DNA of 64,000 bases from Rotaria macrura (taxonomy: Eukaryota > Rotifera > Eurotatoria > Philodinida > Philodinidae). How positions within the stretch are numbered: position 1 is the first letter of the stretch; every line of letters starts with the position of its first letter. Of the stretch, positions 11,922 to 24,677 are shown one piece after another. The stretch is from assembly GCA_900239685.1 (NCBI GenBank), contig OENT01000155.1:62001-126000 (forward strand). Reading direction: 5' to 3'. Made by a program: the position numbers and the translations under genes. The notes beneath the pieces were generated by a model that worked only from the letters and a program-made list of their open reading frames with translations, ran no database searches and had not been told where the DNA came from.

Positions 11922-14900
11922 ATCAAAAGTGGATCCAAGTGGATTCCAACCTAGTCTTATAGACTCACCTGGAACAGGTGGAATTTGGCAGGGTCCACCT
12001 CCGCCATCTCTATCTCTTCATAATCATCCAGGACGATTTCCACTTATGCCTCCTCGTGATTTACATTTTCCGTATGATTAATTGTTTGTCTGTATACCTT
12101 TTTTTCATTCATTTATTGATTTGTATTCAATAGACCACCACAACATATGAGACAATATCGACCGTCGTTTCCTCCTCCTCCGACTCCGCCAGAATATCGT
12201 ATATATGATTTGAATAAACGTTTATCTATGAGAACAGAAGTATGATATTGTTGATCAATGATCGAAATAGATATGAAAATCATTTTCCTTGTAGGATTGT
12301 GATAATCTTTGGTGGGATTCATTTGTTAATGAATTTTTCGAAGATGATGCAACATTCTCAATTTCAATGTGTCTTGACGATGGACCAAAACGATTTAGTA
12401 TGACTAATTTGCTGTTTAGAATAGGAAATAATCATTTGATTTCATTTAAGATATTGGACGCGTTTTAATTCCTCGATTCTTTCGTACATTGTTTGAAGGT
12501 GGTATTAGTGAAGTTTATTTTTTATTAAAACAATCGAAAGAAATATTTCATAATCCATCGATATCACTTGATTGTGAACAAGGATCATTGATAACCAGTT
12601 TTGGGAAGCCGTCCTTTGTTAAAGTACGCTTGAAGAAATAAAAAATTTGAACGAGAATCTTTATAAATCTTCTTATTATAGGTCTGCATTGAAGGTCATT
12701 TCAATATTGAATTCACATTCGATGATTTAATGCGTATTAAATTATGGCATTTTGCTATAAAGCAGCATCGCGAATTGATTCCACGAAGCGTTGTTGCCAT
12801 ACCGGTATGTAATAAAATACAGTCAGTCAGTAGTCTTGCTCAATCCGAAAAAAAAATAGAGAAGAATTTCAACATATATTCGTTTCATTTTTTCTCTTGC
12901 GTAATTATTGAGTCATCATTTTGATGCATCCAAATAATGTATGCGTTTACTATGAGATTCATAGACACGTGAGTGATATCATTCTAACGGTTTGGTTCAA
13001 CATAGTCTAAGAGAGCTTCGGCTAGAATTTAAATATTGCAATATACAGATTTTTGAATGTGGCTCAAATGAATATGTAGATTAGGAAGGCTCTACAATAT
13101 GAAATGAGAGGGAGAAGAAGAGAGCATCTATTCTGACTCAAGAATTGATAACTCATCGATTGAATCCAGCCAAGACAGCAAGGTTTTTCTTTACCGGCCT
13201 CACTCAGTTAAAGTAGGGCATGCTTACTTCGATTGAGCGAAGTTTGAAAATCTAATACTTATATGGTTGAATTAAACTCGATAGTTCATCGAGAATGCTT
13301 TTAAAGTGTAGTTGATCAACAAAATATAATCAATTTTCGCCTAAGGCATGGGAAAAAATTACCATCTGTTCAAAGCTGTCATAATGATCGAAGAAGAGAA
13401 GTCTTCAATTTTATGAACAAAGAATGTAGAACAGACTTTTCTTTTTATGGCTAGGCCTCATAGGGCCATCGTCCTGAATAAAATTGAGTTAACTCTCATA
13501 CTTTCACATCGTTAAGACTTGTCTATGATTAGTTAGTTGTCTGAGAGAAAAGAGTACCTAGATCTGAACCGTCAATTTCTAACCGATGAAATTTGTCATG
13601 AGTGAAGAAACCCACCAATTGAAAAGAAACGAAGTCGTACAAGACAAGTTTGACTTGCTGAATTATCGATGTCGGCTTATTACGAAAATCCTTTCCCAGT
13701 GGAGACTGCATGGTTTTGAGTAAACTAACTATGTCTGTTTTTCTCTTTGAAACGACTTTCAATCACCATGCTACCTCATCAGTTATCATCTGAAATCATA
13801 ATTTCATTTGAAAGCTGACAGCTACTAATTACCATTGTTTGTTGAAACGATACGCCCAATTTTTATAAAAACTAAAATCATGAAATTGGAGTTCAACTTT
13901 GAGAAAAATTGAGTTCGAAAGGAACTTTGTTTTTTTTCAATAAAATCTATTCAATGAGTCGTATCATAAGAAGAAAGCTTGATTGTTTGATTTATTCTCT
14001 AAATATTCCATGGGGACAACAAGTACTGTTGAAAGATCAGCTCTTTTTTCCCGAAGAAATTTCATGGACAGCTCGCTCTGTTATGGTGTTTGCCTATAGG
14101 AAGTGTCGAATCGATATGAGTCAATCATTTTTTTCTTAAAGAAAAGTTCCCATGAACATGTAAAGAGTATCGTAAAACTTCGATCCGTATTCAGGACTAC
14201 AACAATGACAAGATTTCGATGGCTGTTCGCTATTGCTATGCGTCAGTATTATAGAGACTTATTCCGTCAAACTTCTCAATGGTATTGGTCATAGAATATC
14301 CAATAGATTACTGAGATATCTATGATAGGAAGTTTCTCGTCATAATGATTTTTATGAAGAAACAGAGTTTATTTTAACAAAAACTTCGTGTTTAGGCTGA
14401 TAATCCAATGTATCTTGATCAATTATCAAAGAATTTCACTCGTCATGGATTGACAGCATCAATGTTGAATTTTCTCAGGGTAAAAATTGATGTTCTTGTA
14501 CTTCAAAAACGAAATTTTCTCTTGTCTAGCTGTGTGAAATTCTTGAACCAATGCAAGAATTAATGTCTCGTCATAAAACTACAACGTTTTCTCCACGTGA
14601 CTGTTTAAAAACAATACTACATCAACGCTGGTCGAAAACTTGTTCAGGTAAAATTAAAAGCTGTTTCAAAGAAAAAATTCCGTCTTTCTTATTCTCTATT
14701 CTTAGACAATCGACAAACAGCAAAGCCTAGACGAAAACGAAAAACTGCAGCAGGAAATAATACAAATGTACCACCTGCAAAAGATTCGAATATAAATACT
14801 TGTACAACACCAACTAAAAAACGTTCACCGGCAAATAACAACTATCCACCGCCTGCCACGCAAGCGATGAGTAGTATGCCAGGAGTAAGAAGACCTGTCG

Positions 14901-16810
14901 ATATTTTTTTATTCGAATGATGAAGAATCTTATGTTCAGGATGTCATGATTGTTGGGGAACCATCGTTGATGGGTGGTGAAATGGATGATGAAGATGAGC
15001 GTTTCATAACTCGTCTTGAGAATACCCAATATGATCCAAATGTTCTATCATCTCAATATCATTCTCCAATGCATCAAATGCCACAAGGCTATCAACAAAA
15101 TCCAAACCTTCAATCACTTCTTCATTCTAAACAACAGTTTATGCCTAATTCGTCACAACTTTTGAATCCAAGTCAAATCAAACGAGAACAAATATATCCG
15201 GGATCTCCACAGCAGCAGCAGCAACAACAACAGTTACCATCCATGTTTTCCAATAATCCATCAGCTTCATTGACACAGATGAATGGTGAATTATCATTAG
15301 CAGGAAAACGTATTACAGCTACAAATAATAATTCTCCACAAACACCTGCAGTCAATTGCCATAATCAGGTTAGATTTTAATACAGATTGACTTTTTTTTG
15401 TATCATACTTGTATATTTGTTATTAAACAACGATACTTTTTAGCAGACATGTTGACTGAATCAATGAGATAAGGGGTGGTATTTGATAGATAATAAACCG
15501 ATCATTGAAAATATGAACACGTTACTTCTGTTTGAGTGATTAAAAAACAAATTATGAAAAGAGACTTTTACCGTTAAGTTAAGCATTAGGTTGCAACTAG
15601 TCGAAATTATCATCATCGACAAATTCAACGGCAATAGAGAATGGACTTAAAAGTTGATGAGCATTTAACTAACAATCGTTTTTGCTCATTGCCGAAAAAA
15701 ATGATAATCAACTGATAAGATCGAACTTTTTCAGTCGTCAAATTCTTGAAAGCCTAATCTGATTTGAAAAAGACGATTATTGAAATAGGTGTATTTCCAA
15801 GCAAATTATTTTAGTTTGTAGTGAAAATCGAATAGGATTATCATCCAATTGCTTTTCAATTTTTTCGCATAGTTCACTTATTGAAGTTGATCTCTTGCAA
15901 AGAAAATCGAGTAGATGCCACTTCTTACGTTCTATTTGCTATAGACCGTTACTCGTCTTCGTATAAATATGTAATTCAAGAATTCATTCGATCTGTCACA
16001 TGCTATAGAACGATCTAATCCAAGAGTAAATCATCGAAATGATAGATGTGAATTTTAATGTTCATAGTTGTTGATTGATCCTACTCAGAACTTGAAGAAA
16101 ATTCGACGCAAACAATCTAACATAACTACCAAGAAAACCTTTTATTCATGAGCTGCCATCCGAAGAGAAGTATGGAACTTTTCATACTTTCGTTATTAAT
16201 GATGAACACGTTTAACTACATTTATTATGTTTCGCGTGTCAGTAAATCCATAAAGAAATTTCCATGAAACAAGTGAGCGTGCGTGTCAATGCTTTTCATG
16301 TCTTCGTTCATACCATTTACTATCGAAGGATTGAAATAAAATATGTTTAATTCCTAAACGCTATTCATGATATCTTACAAAAGGATCATGTATACAGCCA
16401 ATGATCATTTTCTTGAACCCCATGAAGCAGACATTGATCTCGAAATATGTCTACTAAATCATCTAAATGAAACATTTTAAAATTAGCCATTCTTATTGTT
16501 CATCTGTTCACTTGAACCTATGGATAGAATCATTTTCCATCGGAATAATTCTTCAGATTTGATGTTCTAATTTGTTCGGTTAGCTTTATTTGGAAATATT
16601 TGCAATTTTAATATCTTTCAGAATTGTTCAACTCCAGTTCCTTCGACTACAAATACTCAAAACGCTCCAATGAATTCGACTTGGAATGGTTCGATGACAA
16701 CTACAAACACTTATTCTTCATCAACGACGAATCAAGTTATAGCTGAAAAAAAACAAGAACCTCACACACCGCCAGTCACATCACAACAAACAATAATAAC
16801 AGCCTCATAA
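11922..16810 (+). CDS. LIM-domain-binding protein (LDB1/Chip/CLIM family)
   Basis: Exons 11922-12071, 12134-12239, 12295-12397, 12451-12623, 12682-12804, 14396-14479, 14530-14647, 14706-14884, 14940-15368, 16622-16810 join in frame. With the ATG at 12046 this gives 509 aa; an upstream ATG in an unseen exon cannot be excluded. The dimerisation domain is clear: YRIYDLNKRL, DNLWWDSFVNEFFEDDA, IGRVLIPRFFRTLFEGG, MRIKLWHFAIKQHRELIPRS. EILEPMQELMSRHKT and a basic stretch KPRRKRK (probable nuclear signal) follow. The LIM-interaction domain begins at residue 305 with DVMIVGEPSLMGGE and continues DEDERFITRLENTQYD. Between and after these lie Gln- and Ser/Thr-rich regions, with a short polyQ near 15210-15233. 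LDB proteins dimerise and bridge LIM-homeodomain/LMO factors at enhancers. Introns 5 (about 1.6 kb) and 9 (about 1.25 kb) are far longer than the others. The N-terminus (Pro-rich) is poorly conserved. Confidence 0.92.
12805..14395 (+). other. Long intron of the LDB gene
   Basis: 1.6 kb intron between the exon ending RSVVAIP and the one starting ADNPMYLDQLSKN. Short ORFs occur on both strands (for example 13529-13762 minus, 13909-14139 plus), but none has recognisable motifs. No repeat or RNA gene recognised. It may carry regulatory DNA. Confidence 0.6.
15369..16621 (+). other. Second long intron of the LDB gene
   Basis: 1.25 kb GT-AG intron separating the LIM-interaction-domain exon from the terminal Ser/Thr-rich exon. 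AT-rich; no ORF, repeat or RNA recognised. Confidence 0.6.
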
Positions 16811-17433
16811 CTACCAATCTCCTCTATTTTCTCATTCGAAAAGAATATAGAAGCAAGCCAATATATATCTTTTCTGTCAATGTAAAAAGTTTCTTTTGTT
16901 TCTCCGATGTCATTAGTCTAGTTGTTTTCTTTTACTTTTCGTCCTTTTCAAATTGTACATTTATTGTTTTCTTCCCAACCTTTTGCGATAACATCTTTCG
17001 TTTTTCTTCTGTCTGTTCTGTTTCTTGTCTCCATGCGCATTCCAAAGATCTGTCTGTGAGTTTCAAACTGATATGGTTTCATTATTTCGATAGAACAACG
17101 TTTCAATTTTCCTGTTTCTTACTTCAAATGCATTTTTTTTGTGTATGTGTTTTTAATGCTCTATGCATTCGTATGTGTCACAAATAACAGTGAATATACA
17201 AATATTCTCTCTTTCTCTTTCTCTTTTCTTTCGTCATTTTTTCTCAATGATAATATACGAATGATGATGTTTGTTTTTTTTTCTATTATCTTTATTTAAA
17301 ATTCTTATACATAAGAATATATATAAATATATATATACAGAATAGCATCTATTGATGTTTGCTTTTCTTTTAGATGAAATTAAAATAAAAGAAAACGACA
17401 GCTACTTTCAGATAAAACACAAAGCAAACACTC
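16811..17433. other. LDB 3' flank and UAP56 upstream region
   Basis: About 620 bp of T/C-rich and then AT-rich DNA (ATATATAAATATATATATA near 17318-17338). A CAG acceptor-like site at 17409-17411 lies 22 bp before the UAP56 start codon, which fits a 5' UTR intron or a trans-splice site. Confidence 0.45.
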
Positions 17434-19804
17434 ATGGCTGATGAACAAGATCTTCTCGATTACGACGAACCCGAAGAAGTACCACGTAAAGATGAAAAAA
17501 ATGGTACAACATCAGTACAAAATGGTGGCTCTACAGGCACACAAAGTGGCGCCATACGAGGTTCATATGTATCAATACATGCTAGTGGTTTTAGAGATTT
17601 CCTTCTTAAACCTGAATTACTTCGTTCTATTATGGACTGTGGTTTTGAACATCCATCTGAAGGTTTTACATGAAGAAATTTAAAATAAAACAGAAGACAA
17701 ATTTTTAATTACAAATCTTATTTATTTATTCTCTATAGTTCAACATGAATCTATTCCACAAGCCATTCTTGGTACAGATATTGTATGTCAAGCCAAATCT
17801 GGTATGGGTAAAACAGCTGTATTTGTACTTGCAACACTTCAACAACTCGAACCTGTTGATGGACAAGTAAAAGAAATTTATGATTCAGTGTTATTTCGTC
17901 TACTATGAATTAAATTAATGATAGGTATCGGTCATTGTCCTTTGTCATATACGGGAATTAGCGTTTCAAATTAGTCGAGAATATGACCGGTTTTGCAAAT
18001 ATATGACAAACGTTAAAGTATCGGTATTTTTCGGCGGTTTACCAACGAAAAATGATGAAGATGTTTTGAAAAACAAATGTCCACACATTGTTGTTGGCAC
18101 ACCTGGTCGAATCTTAGCATTGGCAAAGAGTAAAGCACTCAATCTACGTCATGTCAAACATTTTATTATTGATGAATGTGATAAAGTACTTGAATCGATT
18201 GGTATGATTGTGAATATTCGTAGTTTAGAAAGAAAAATAATTCTATATGTTTTTTGTAAATATATGTACAGATATGCGTCGAGATGTTCAAGAAATATTT
18301 AAGATGACACCACATGAAAAACAAGTGTTAATGTTTAGTGCAACATTGAGCAAGGAAATTCGACCGGTGTGTAAGAAATTCATGCAACAAGTAAGTTTCA
18401 TTCATATGCGTAATAATGATAAGTGTGTCATTTTAATTTTTTTCTAGCCAATGGAAATCTACATCGATAATGAAACGAAGTTAACACTTCATGTAAGTTT
18501 TATCAAAGTGTATGTTCGGTGGTCTATCTTAATTCCACAATTTTCGAGTCCATCTTTTTGTGGTTGTGACTTAGAATCAGTAAATCTGATTCTATCCTCG
18601 ATCTCAATGGTTGTAAGCATCCCGGATAGCTTCAATGACATCAATATGGACACTGTCGATCCCTTTGCTTTTAGTTTTTATACCGGTTTCAGGTTTTCAA
18701 GTTTCCATTCTCATCTTAGGAAAAGATTTCTAAAACATATTCTTATGACGTTTTGAAAATTTGTTGGCTTTCCGTGTTTGAATGTGTCCATCGGCCATGT
18801 TCCCATACAGAATTGTCGCTGAACAAAAACGAACATATGAAGATCTGACGCTATCAGTAACTTGTAAGATATTCTCTCAGACTATTCAATTTTAATTCAT
18901 CGTATCGTACAAAATCATGTCGAATATATTGATCAGAATCGAAGATTAAGAAATGGGAATCTCGATCGAAACACAGTCATTGTTTGATTAAACAGTTGAG
19001 TTGGATAAAACAAAGATGATTAGCGAAGTTTAGAAGTCTATGATAATATGACTGGCGAATCTCTGTTTTGGAGTATTATTTTAAATTGCTGATTAACGTT
19101 TTAATTTCACTAAAGGGTCTTCGTCAACATTATGTAAAATTACGTGAAAATGAAAAAAATCGAAAACTTATCGATTTACTTGATAAATTAGAATTTAATC
19201 AAGTAGTTATTTTCGTTAAATCGGTACCACGTTGTACAGCTCTATGCAAATTATTAACTGAACAAAACTTTCCAGCTGTTGAAATTCATCGTGGAATGCC
19301 TCAAGAAGAACGGTTTGTTTGTTCATTTCTATTGAAGTGAAAAAAACATGAGATAATTTCGTTTGTACATTTTCAGTTTGGCACGCTACAAAGAATTTAA
19401 AGAATTTCAAACACGTATTCTTGTCGCGACAAATTTATTTGGACGTGGTATGGATATTGAACGTGTTAATATTGTATTTAATTACGATATGCCAGAAGAT
19501 TCAGATACTTATCTTCATCGCGTATGTTTAGAAAGTTCTTTTTATTTGTTCTTGCTCTTCTGATGAAAAATTGAATTGCAGGTTGCTCGTGCTGGTCGTT
19601 TTGGTACAAAAGGTTTAGCTGTAACGTATGTTGCAGATGAAAGTGATGCAGCTATTCTCAATCAAGTTCAAACTCGTTTTGAAGTACAAATTACTGAGAT
19701 GCCCGATGAAATCGACGTAACAACATACAGTAAGCAGGTTTTTCTTCTATTGATGTTCTCATATTTGTATCGATCGCTTTTTCTTTCCAGTCGAAAATCG
19801 TTAA
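17434..19804 (+). CDS. DDX39B: DEAD-box RNA helicase UAP56/DDX39B (Sub2)
   Basis: Nine exons: 17434-17662, 17739-17866, 17925-18201, 18272-18390, 18448-18492, 19116-19312, 19377-19521, 19582-19729, 19791-19804; 433 aa against about 428 in animals. UAP56 is an ATPase needed in spliceosome assembly and TREX-dependent mRNA export. The N-terminus [15 protein letters not shown] is typical. The Walker A stretch [11 protein letters not shown] begins at residue 95, DECD (the UAP56 version of DEAD) is at 202-205, and [44 protein letters not shown] and [15 protein letters not shown] follow. The last exon codes only for IENR plus stop, completing the expected DVTTYIE ending. Intron 5 (18493-19115) is 623 bp; the others are about 58-76 bp. 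An AATAAA polyadenylation signal lies at 20036-20041. Same strand as LDB, with no overlap. Confidence 0.95.
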
Positions 19805-22800
19805 TGATGAAGTTATATTGGTTCAAATGGAATATGTAAACTTGATTTTTTTGTTTTCGTCTGGATTGTTGTCCTTATGACTTTTTGGTTTTCTTTTCTT
19901 TTTGAACAAACAATAACTTTTGTGTCGGTGGTGTATTGAAGAATATGAATTCATACGTCTATTCTTTGCAAACACTGTCTCCTTTTTTTTTGTCTTGCAC
20001 CTTTTTTTCTTTGATGGTATACAACCAAGAACAACAATAAAATATTCTTAGAAAACACAAATATTTTGGAGGTCATCAACTTTGAGATAGTGCATATTTA
20101 AAAAGAAATATGATGTTCAACGGTCGTTTTCGACTTGTTTTTTTTTCTCTCATATGCATGCAGTAGAACGACGTATTGTTCTGTCTTTTTTGTTCTCTCT
20201 TTTTGTTTCTCTTGTTATCTTCTTTGTTGAAAATAAATGTCATGAAGATGCACATACACAAAGAATAATTCGGATTGATCTATGAGTTCAATTAGAGTTA
20301 CATGAGAATATTTCACGAGAGAAACAATTACAACTTTATTTTGTTAAATATTTTAAAAATTTCTTTAAGCCTTTTGCACTATTTGGGATGATTCATGAAT
20401 GAAGAATTTGTTTCTTCACTGATCATGTAAGTGACATCCGATCTAATCATTCAACAGAAGTATTAAATAATAACCAGACAAGATGACACTAGTGGATATG
20501 GCATTATGATGATGTTAAGGTGTGTTTCATACTTAACACTATCTTCATAAAATACTATTCCATTTTCATATTGAGCAGACTACCGGCTTGAGACAATATA
20601 CTGTACTTTCTCTAGCCTAAGTTCCATTACCTGACTTTTGAAAATGTCTTGCTTGGAAAAATCTATATCTTATCGTTGATAATGATACCATACACATTCC
20701 ATGATCTATCACGAAATACATTCAAACTTTTATGAAGAATCGTAAACAGATGTTGTTGTTGTTGTCCATCATTGAATTGATAGGATGTTTAATACAATGC
20801 AACTTGTCTACTCTTTTATCAATTGTAGATGATAAGCTCAGCTATACGATGAATGAAAGAGAAATCTCAGTTCTAATATCATTCTAATTTGAATGTGGAT
20901 CGTAGTCAACAAATGGTCACATTCATTCGTCATTTACATTCGTAACTTTGAAAGCCGGGAGAATGGATCAAGCATTTTCATAGACATCTTCTATTGTTTG
21001 ATGAGAACATTGAAGTATAATGTTATAAATGTTCAGTAAGATACAAGCGTTTAGTTGTACAACTATTGTAAACTCTTCATGCAATATCTTCTAATTTATT
21101 GCTGCAATAACCTGAATTTTATCATGCACATACTCGAATTTCTTACACTGCTAGTAATTTGCCATTTTCGGGTTCAAATTAAAGTTTACATGTAAGGAAT
21201 TACAGTTCATTTTAAAATAGAGTTCATGTATGTATATTTAATTACATGTAGCATATATTAATGTTGTTTCATAGAAAAGAATCTTCAATACTGATTGATT
21301 CATACGATTAGGAATATACTGTTACTTGAACATTTTGATTGCACAGAAAAAAATTAAACAGTGATATTAAATTAGATTGTTTGTTATGTGGTTCATTGCT
21401 GAGTCCAGAAAAAAACTGAAACAATAGCCTGACTTGAAACATAGGAGACAGAATAAGTGATACTAACTGTTGAAGAAGCACGATTTGGTAGAGGCAACTG
21501 ATGAAACAACAACACTGGCGCACTCTATTAGTTTCTTTACAATTAAATTACAATATGTGTTTTATGTTCATGAACTCGTTTTGATTAAATGAGAATAGTA
21601 GAACTGACAAATTCACAGGATGAATTGTGACGGTATGTATTCATACATTGATCTAGTATAGGTTTCTTTTTCAATCATTTTGGGAAAACAATTCACGGCT
21701 CAGTCAGTGAACTAACTTTGAACAAATAGAAATCAAAGATTTGAATTACGTGCTTTTAAAATAGTTGTACTATGTCGTTGAGAATATGATACTTCGAGAA
21801 TACATGTCATGTCAATTGTCAATCTCAATATTTATTAGATGAAAGCAAACATTCGAGCAGTGTAATGCTGACAAATGGTTAACAGTCAAATCAAATTTGA
21901 ATGACTGACGATTTAATTATCATTAGAAATGAAAGAACTACTTAACTATTAAAAGATCTCAGAACATTGTCAAAACTTCTCAGTAGAAATAAAAGTGTGT
22001 GTAATGAGTCATTCTCTTATGTACTTATAAAATCATCTCATCTAGATTGCTATAGTTTATTTTTGCATGTGAGCATCGTTTGAAGAGTAACAATATTCTT
22101 TAATTGCTTTCTGTTGTCTTCCTCTTCGATTCTATCTATAGATGGGCCGAATTGAAAAGATATGTTCTTCTTTGTCCGTGTAAATTCATAAGACATGAAA
22201 ACATTAACTTCAAATCATCAATACTATAACTCTGATGCTCTTCTTGCTCTAATATATTTTACTAGTTATGAAAGACAATCCTTCAAATTTGTTGTTGTGT
22301 GACAGAAATAAATAAAAGAAAGTTTCACGCAAACCATCGATGTTTGATTTGAATACAGATAAAGACCACTTCTGGAGACAATAAAGAATATTACACATCC
22401 GCTACTAGTCAACAGTGCAATAATAATGTTTTCATTCATTTTAGGAAATAGTAAATCGAAATAGCTAAATGAAAACGTATCTCTAAAGTGCATGAAATTT
22501 ACTCAAGAACGAAGAACAATCACGGTAGCAATCGATGAAATACCGAGAAATACGATGAATTACTTGTCAGAGTATTACGATCGTAAATGCTCATGTTGTA
22601 TAGATAGATATACGGCGATATTCCGAGAAAGATAAGAAAGTGAGGGTGTGTTCCCCCAAACAGAGAAACATTTTGAAAAAGCGATTTCTAAATGTTTGTC
22701 TATTTTGATGGCGATTGTCGAGTAAGAGTGAACAGGCGATACCATACTTAAACCTTCACCTTTACTTGATACTAACGTTTTGAATTGTGTTGATGCTGAT

Positions 22801-24129
22801 AATTCCTGACAGACAGAATGTCTCTTGTTTCCGTGGAAACAAAACGGGAGATTTTGAGAATTATCACCTGAAATCGGACTATCAAACGTCAGAAAAAAAC
22901 CTGCAAGCAATCGGTTGTTTCAGACAGTATGATGACGAGATGGGTGAAAACTATCGCATGATCATGTGTGCTCTGAGGAAGAATCTCCCGAATCATTTTC
23001 GCACGAATGTGATTAGGCTTTGAGACACGTTCCTGTAACATTGTGCTGCGTACTCATGTAGGAATTTTCATGTATTTGCATTGTGGGGCATGATATTGCA
23101 GTTTATTATTTGAATCTTTTATGTACGTGACAGTTTGGTACTAACACATGTGCCTGCGGATGTTTTCAAACTTCGTATGATTGACTCGGCAATCGAACAA
23201 GTGTGCTTAAACACATGCTTTGGATCATTCATAAATTTAATGTGAGAAGTTGTCTTCTCGATTACTCAAATGCATCATTTTGCCAACTACTCAACTCAAT
23301 TTTATATCTTCACTCCTGACCCAATGAAACTTTTGTTCGAATTTATTGCGCTGTGTTTCTTTCCAGTCAGTGATAGCCTCTGGTGCATCATATACAATAA
23401 AACGCTTGAAGGGTGTGGTTGTCGGCGTGAGTAACAGTTATAGAAAGACGAAATTATACCTATGCTCACAGTTCACATTCCCATACCCCGACTCATACCA
23501 TCATATGCTCAGACCCAAGGAAGTGGCGTCTTGCGCGGTCTAAAACTCTGCAAAAACTGCATAAAATATCGAAAAACGACGCCGTAATCCGTCATAACAG
23601 AAAACGTATACAATGATTGCAAAAAGTGATTGCCATTTTCTAACGAAAAATGCCGTTTGTAAAAAGATATGACAGATTTGCGGTAAAATTTTTCAAAAAT
23701 GAAGGTAGTAATTCTTCATTTCACAACCATTTACGGTTCCTTAACATACCGTTTCCGATGGTTGGAGTAATTGTTCTCGATGAGTGGAGTCAGAATCGTA
23801 TTTTTTTTCTTTTCCAGAGTCTGTTGTGAGAGAACACTCTCTGGTATTCTACAGTGATCACAATCGTATGTATGAAGTGAAATTTATACTGAGGGTGTTC
23901 CGTTCTTTACTGATTCAATCGAAAATTGTGACTCATATTTTATAGTCTATATGCGAAAGCAATATATCTTTTATCGATTTCAATTCAATTCTTTGAATGT
24001 AACCATACGAATATTTTCGTTTGTTTATTACATGTTCTTTCTATTTTTTTGTCATTTGATAGACGTATTCTTTTCATCTATTATTTGAATAATAATGCAT
24101 AAGTTGTTCATGTTGCTTAACGATTTCAG

Positions 24130-24413
24130 ATATCGGCGATCAATGTCAACACGAATCTATTGTCATGTATTCAGAGCAACGCCGTTACTTGCGTCAATAT
24201 ATATCTAGCAATGAAGACAACTCTATTCATATTCATATTGTGAATATTTTAGAAAAAAGTAACTTAATTTACAGCCTTGAAAAATTACACCTGAACCCAT
24301 GCAATAATGAGGTAGCTTGTCAACTGTTGCCGATAATTTTAAATATATCATTAAAGATCATATTGCATTTTGTGTTTTTCAATAAATATACTAAGAATTT
24401 TCAACGGATATAA
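24130..24413 (+). pseudogene. Possible orphan exon, unknown protein
   Basis: After a splice-acceptor-like TTTCAG an open frame reads DIGDQCQHESIVMYSEQRRY and continues for about 90 residues to a stop at 24411-24413. The first 30 residues look protein-like, the rest is AT-driven. No partner exon was found. It could be a decayed gene fragment or chance. Confidence 0.2.
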
Positions 24414-24526
24414 TCTTCTAATAACACTAATATAGTCTTTTGTACTCAAAGTAGTCGAGATTCAATAGTTTTCATATTGTTAAAACAATTTGCAGTGTGA
24501 ATCAATACTTTAAGACGATGAAAATT

Positions 24527-24677
24527 AGAGATGTGCAGGGTAAGCTTTTCTCTTATCCTGTACCCTGATAAAGGAATTTTTCTCTACCCTTGTCCAACCC
24601 TACCCTGTAGGTCCTCTACCCTGCACCCTACCCTACGAGGTGCTTACCCTGTCCCTACCCTACCCTGCACATCTCTA
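24527..24677. mobile_element. Small non-autonomous hAT-like element (MITE), CCCTA-rich
   Basis: 151 bp bounded by perfect 17-bp terminal inverted repeats TAGAGATGTGCAGGGTA and flanked by a perfect 8-bp target duplication ATGAAAAT (24519-24526 and 24678-24685). An 8-bp duplication with TAG...-type ends is the hAT superfamily pattern. The interior is degenerate CCCTA/ACCCT repeat with no coding capacity. Confidence 0.88.

Noticed and set aside
12730-12924. Separate 64-aa ORF
   Set aside because: It is LDB exon 5 read on into the intron past the donor at 12805.
13529-14294. ORFs of 60-77 codons on both strands in the LDB intron
   Set aside because: No motif, no splice partners, residue composition typical of translated AT-rich DNA.
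22575-23023. Overlapping ORFs of 111 (minus) and 78 (plus) codons
   Set aside because: They overlap antisense and neither shows a domain, signal peptide or intron partner. They remain unexplained but unsupported.
24527-24677. Interstitial telomere
   Set aside because: The CCCTA units are irregular and lie strictly inside hAT-type inverted repeats with a target duplication.
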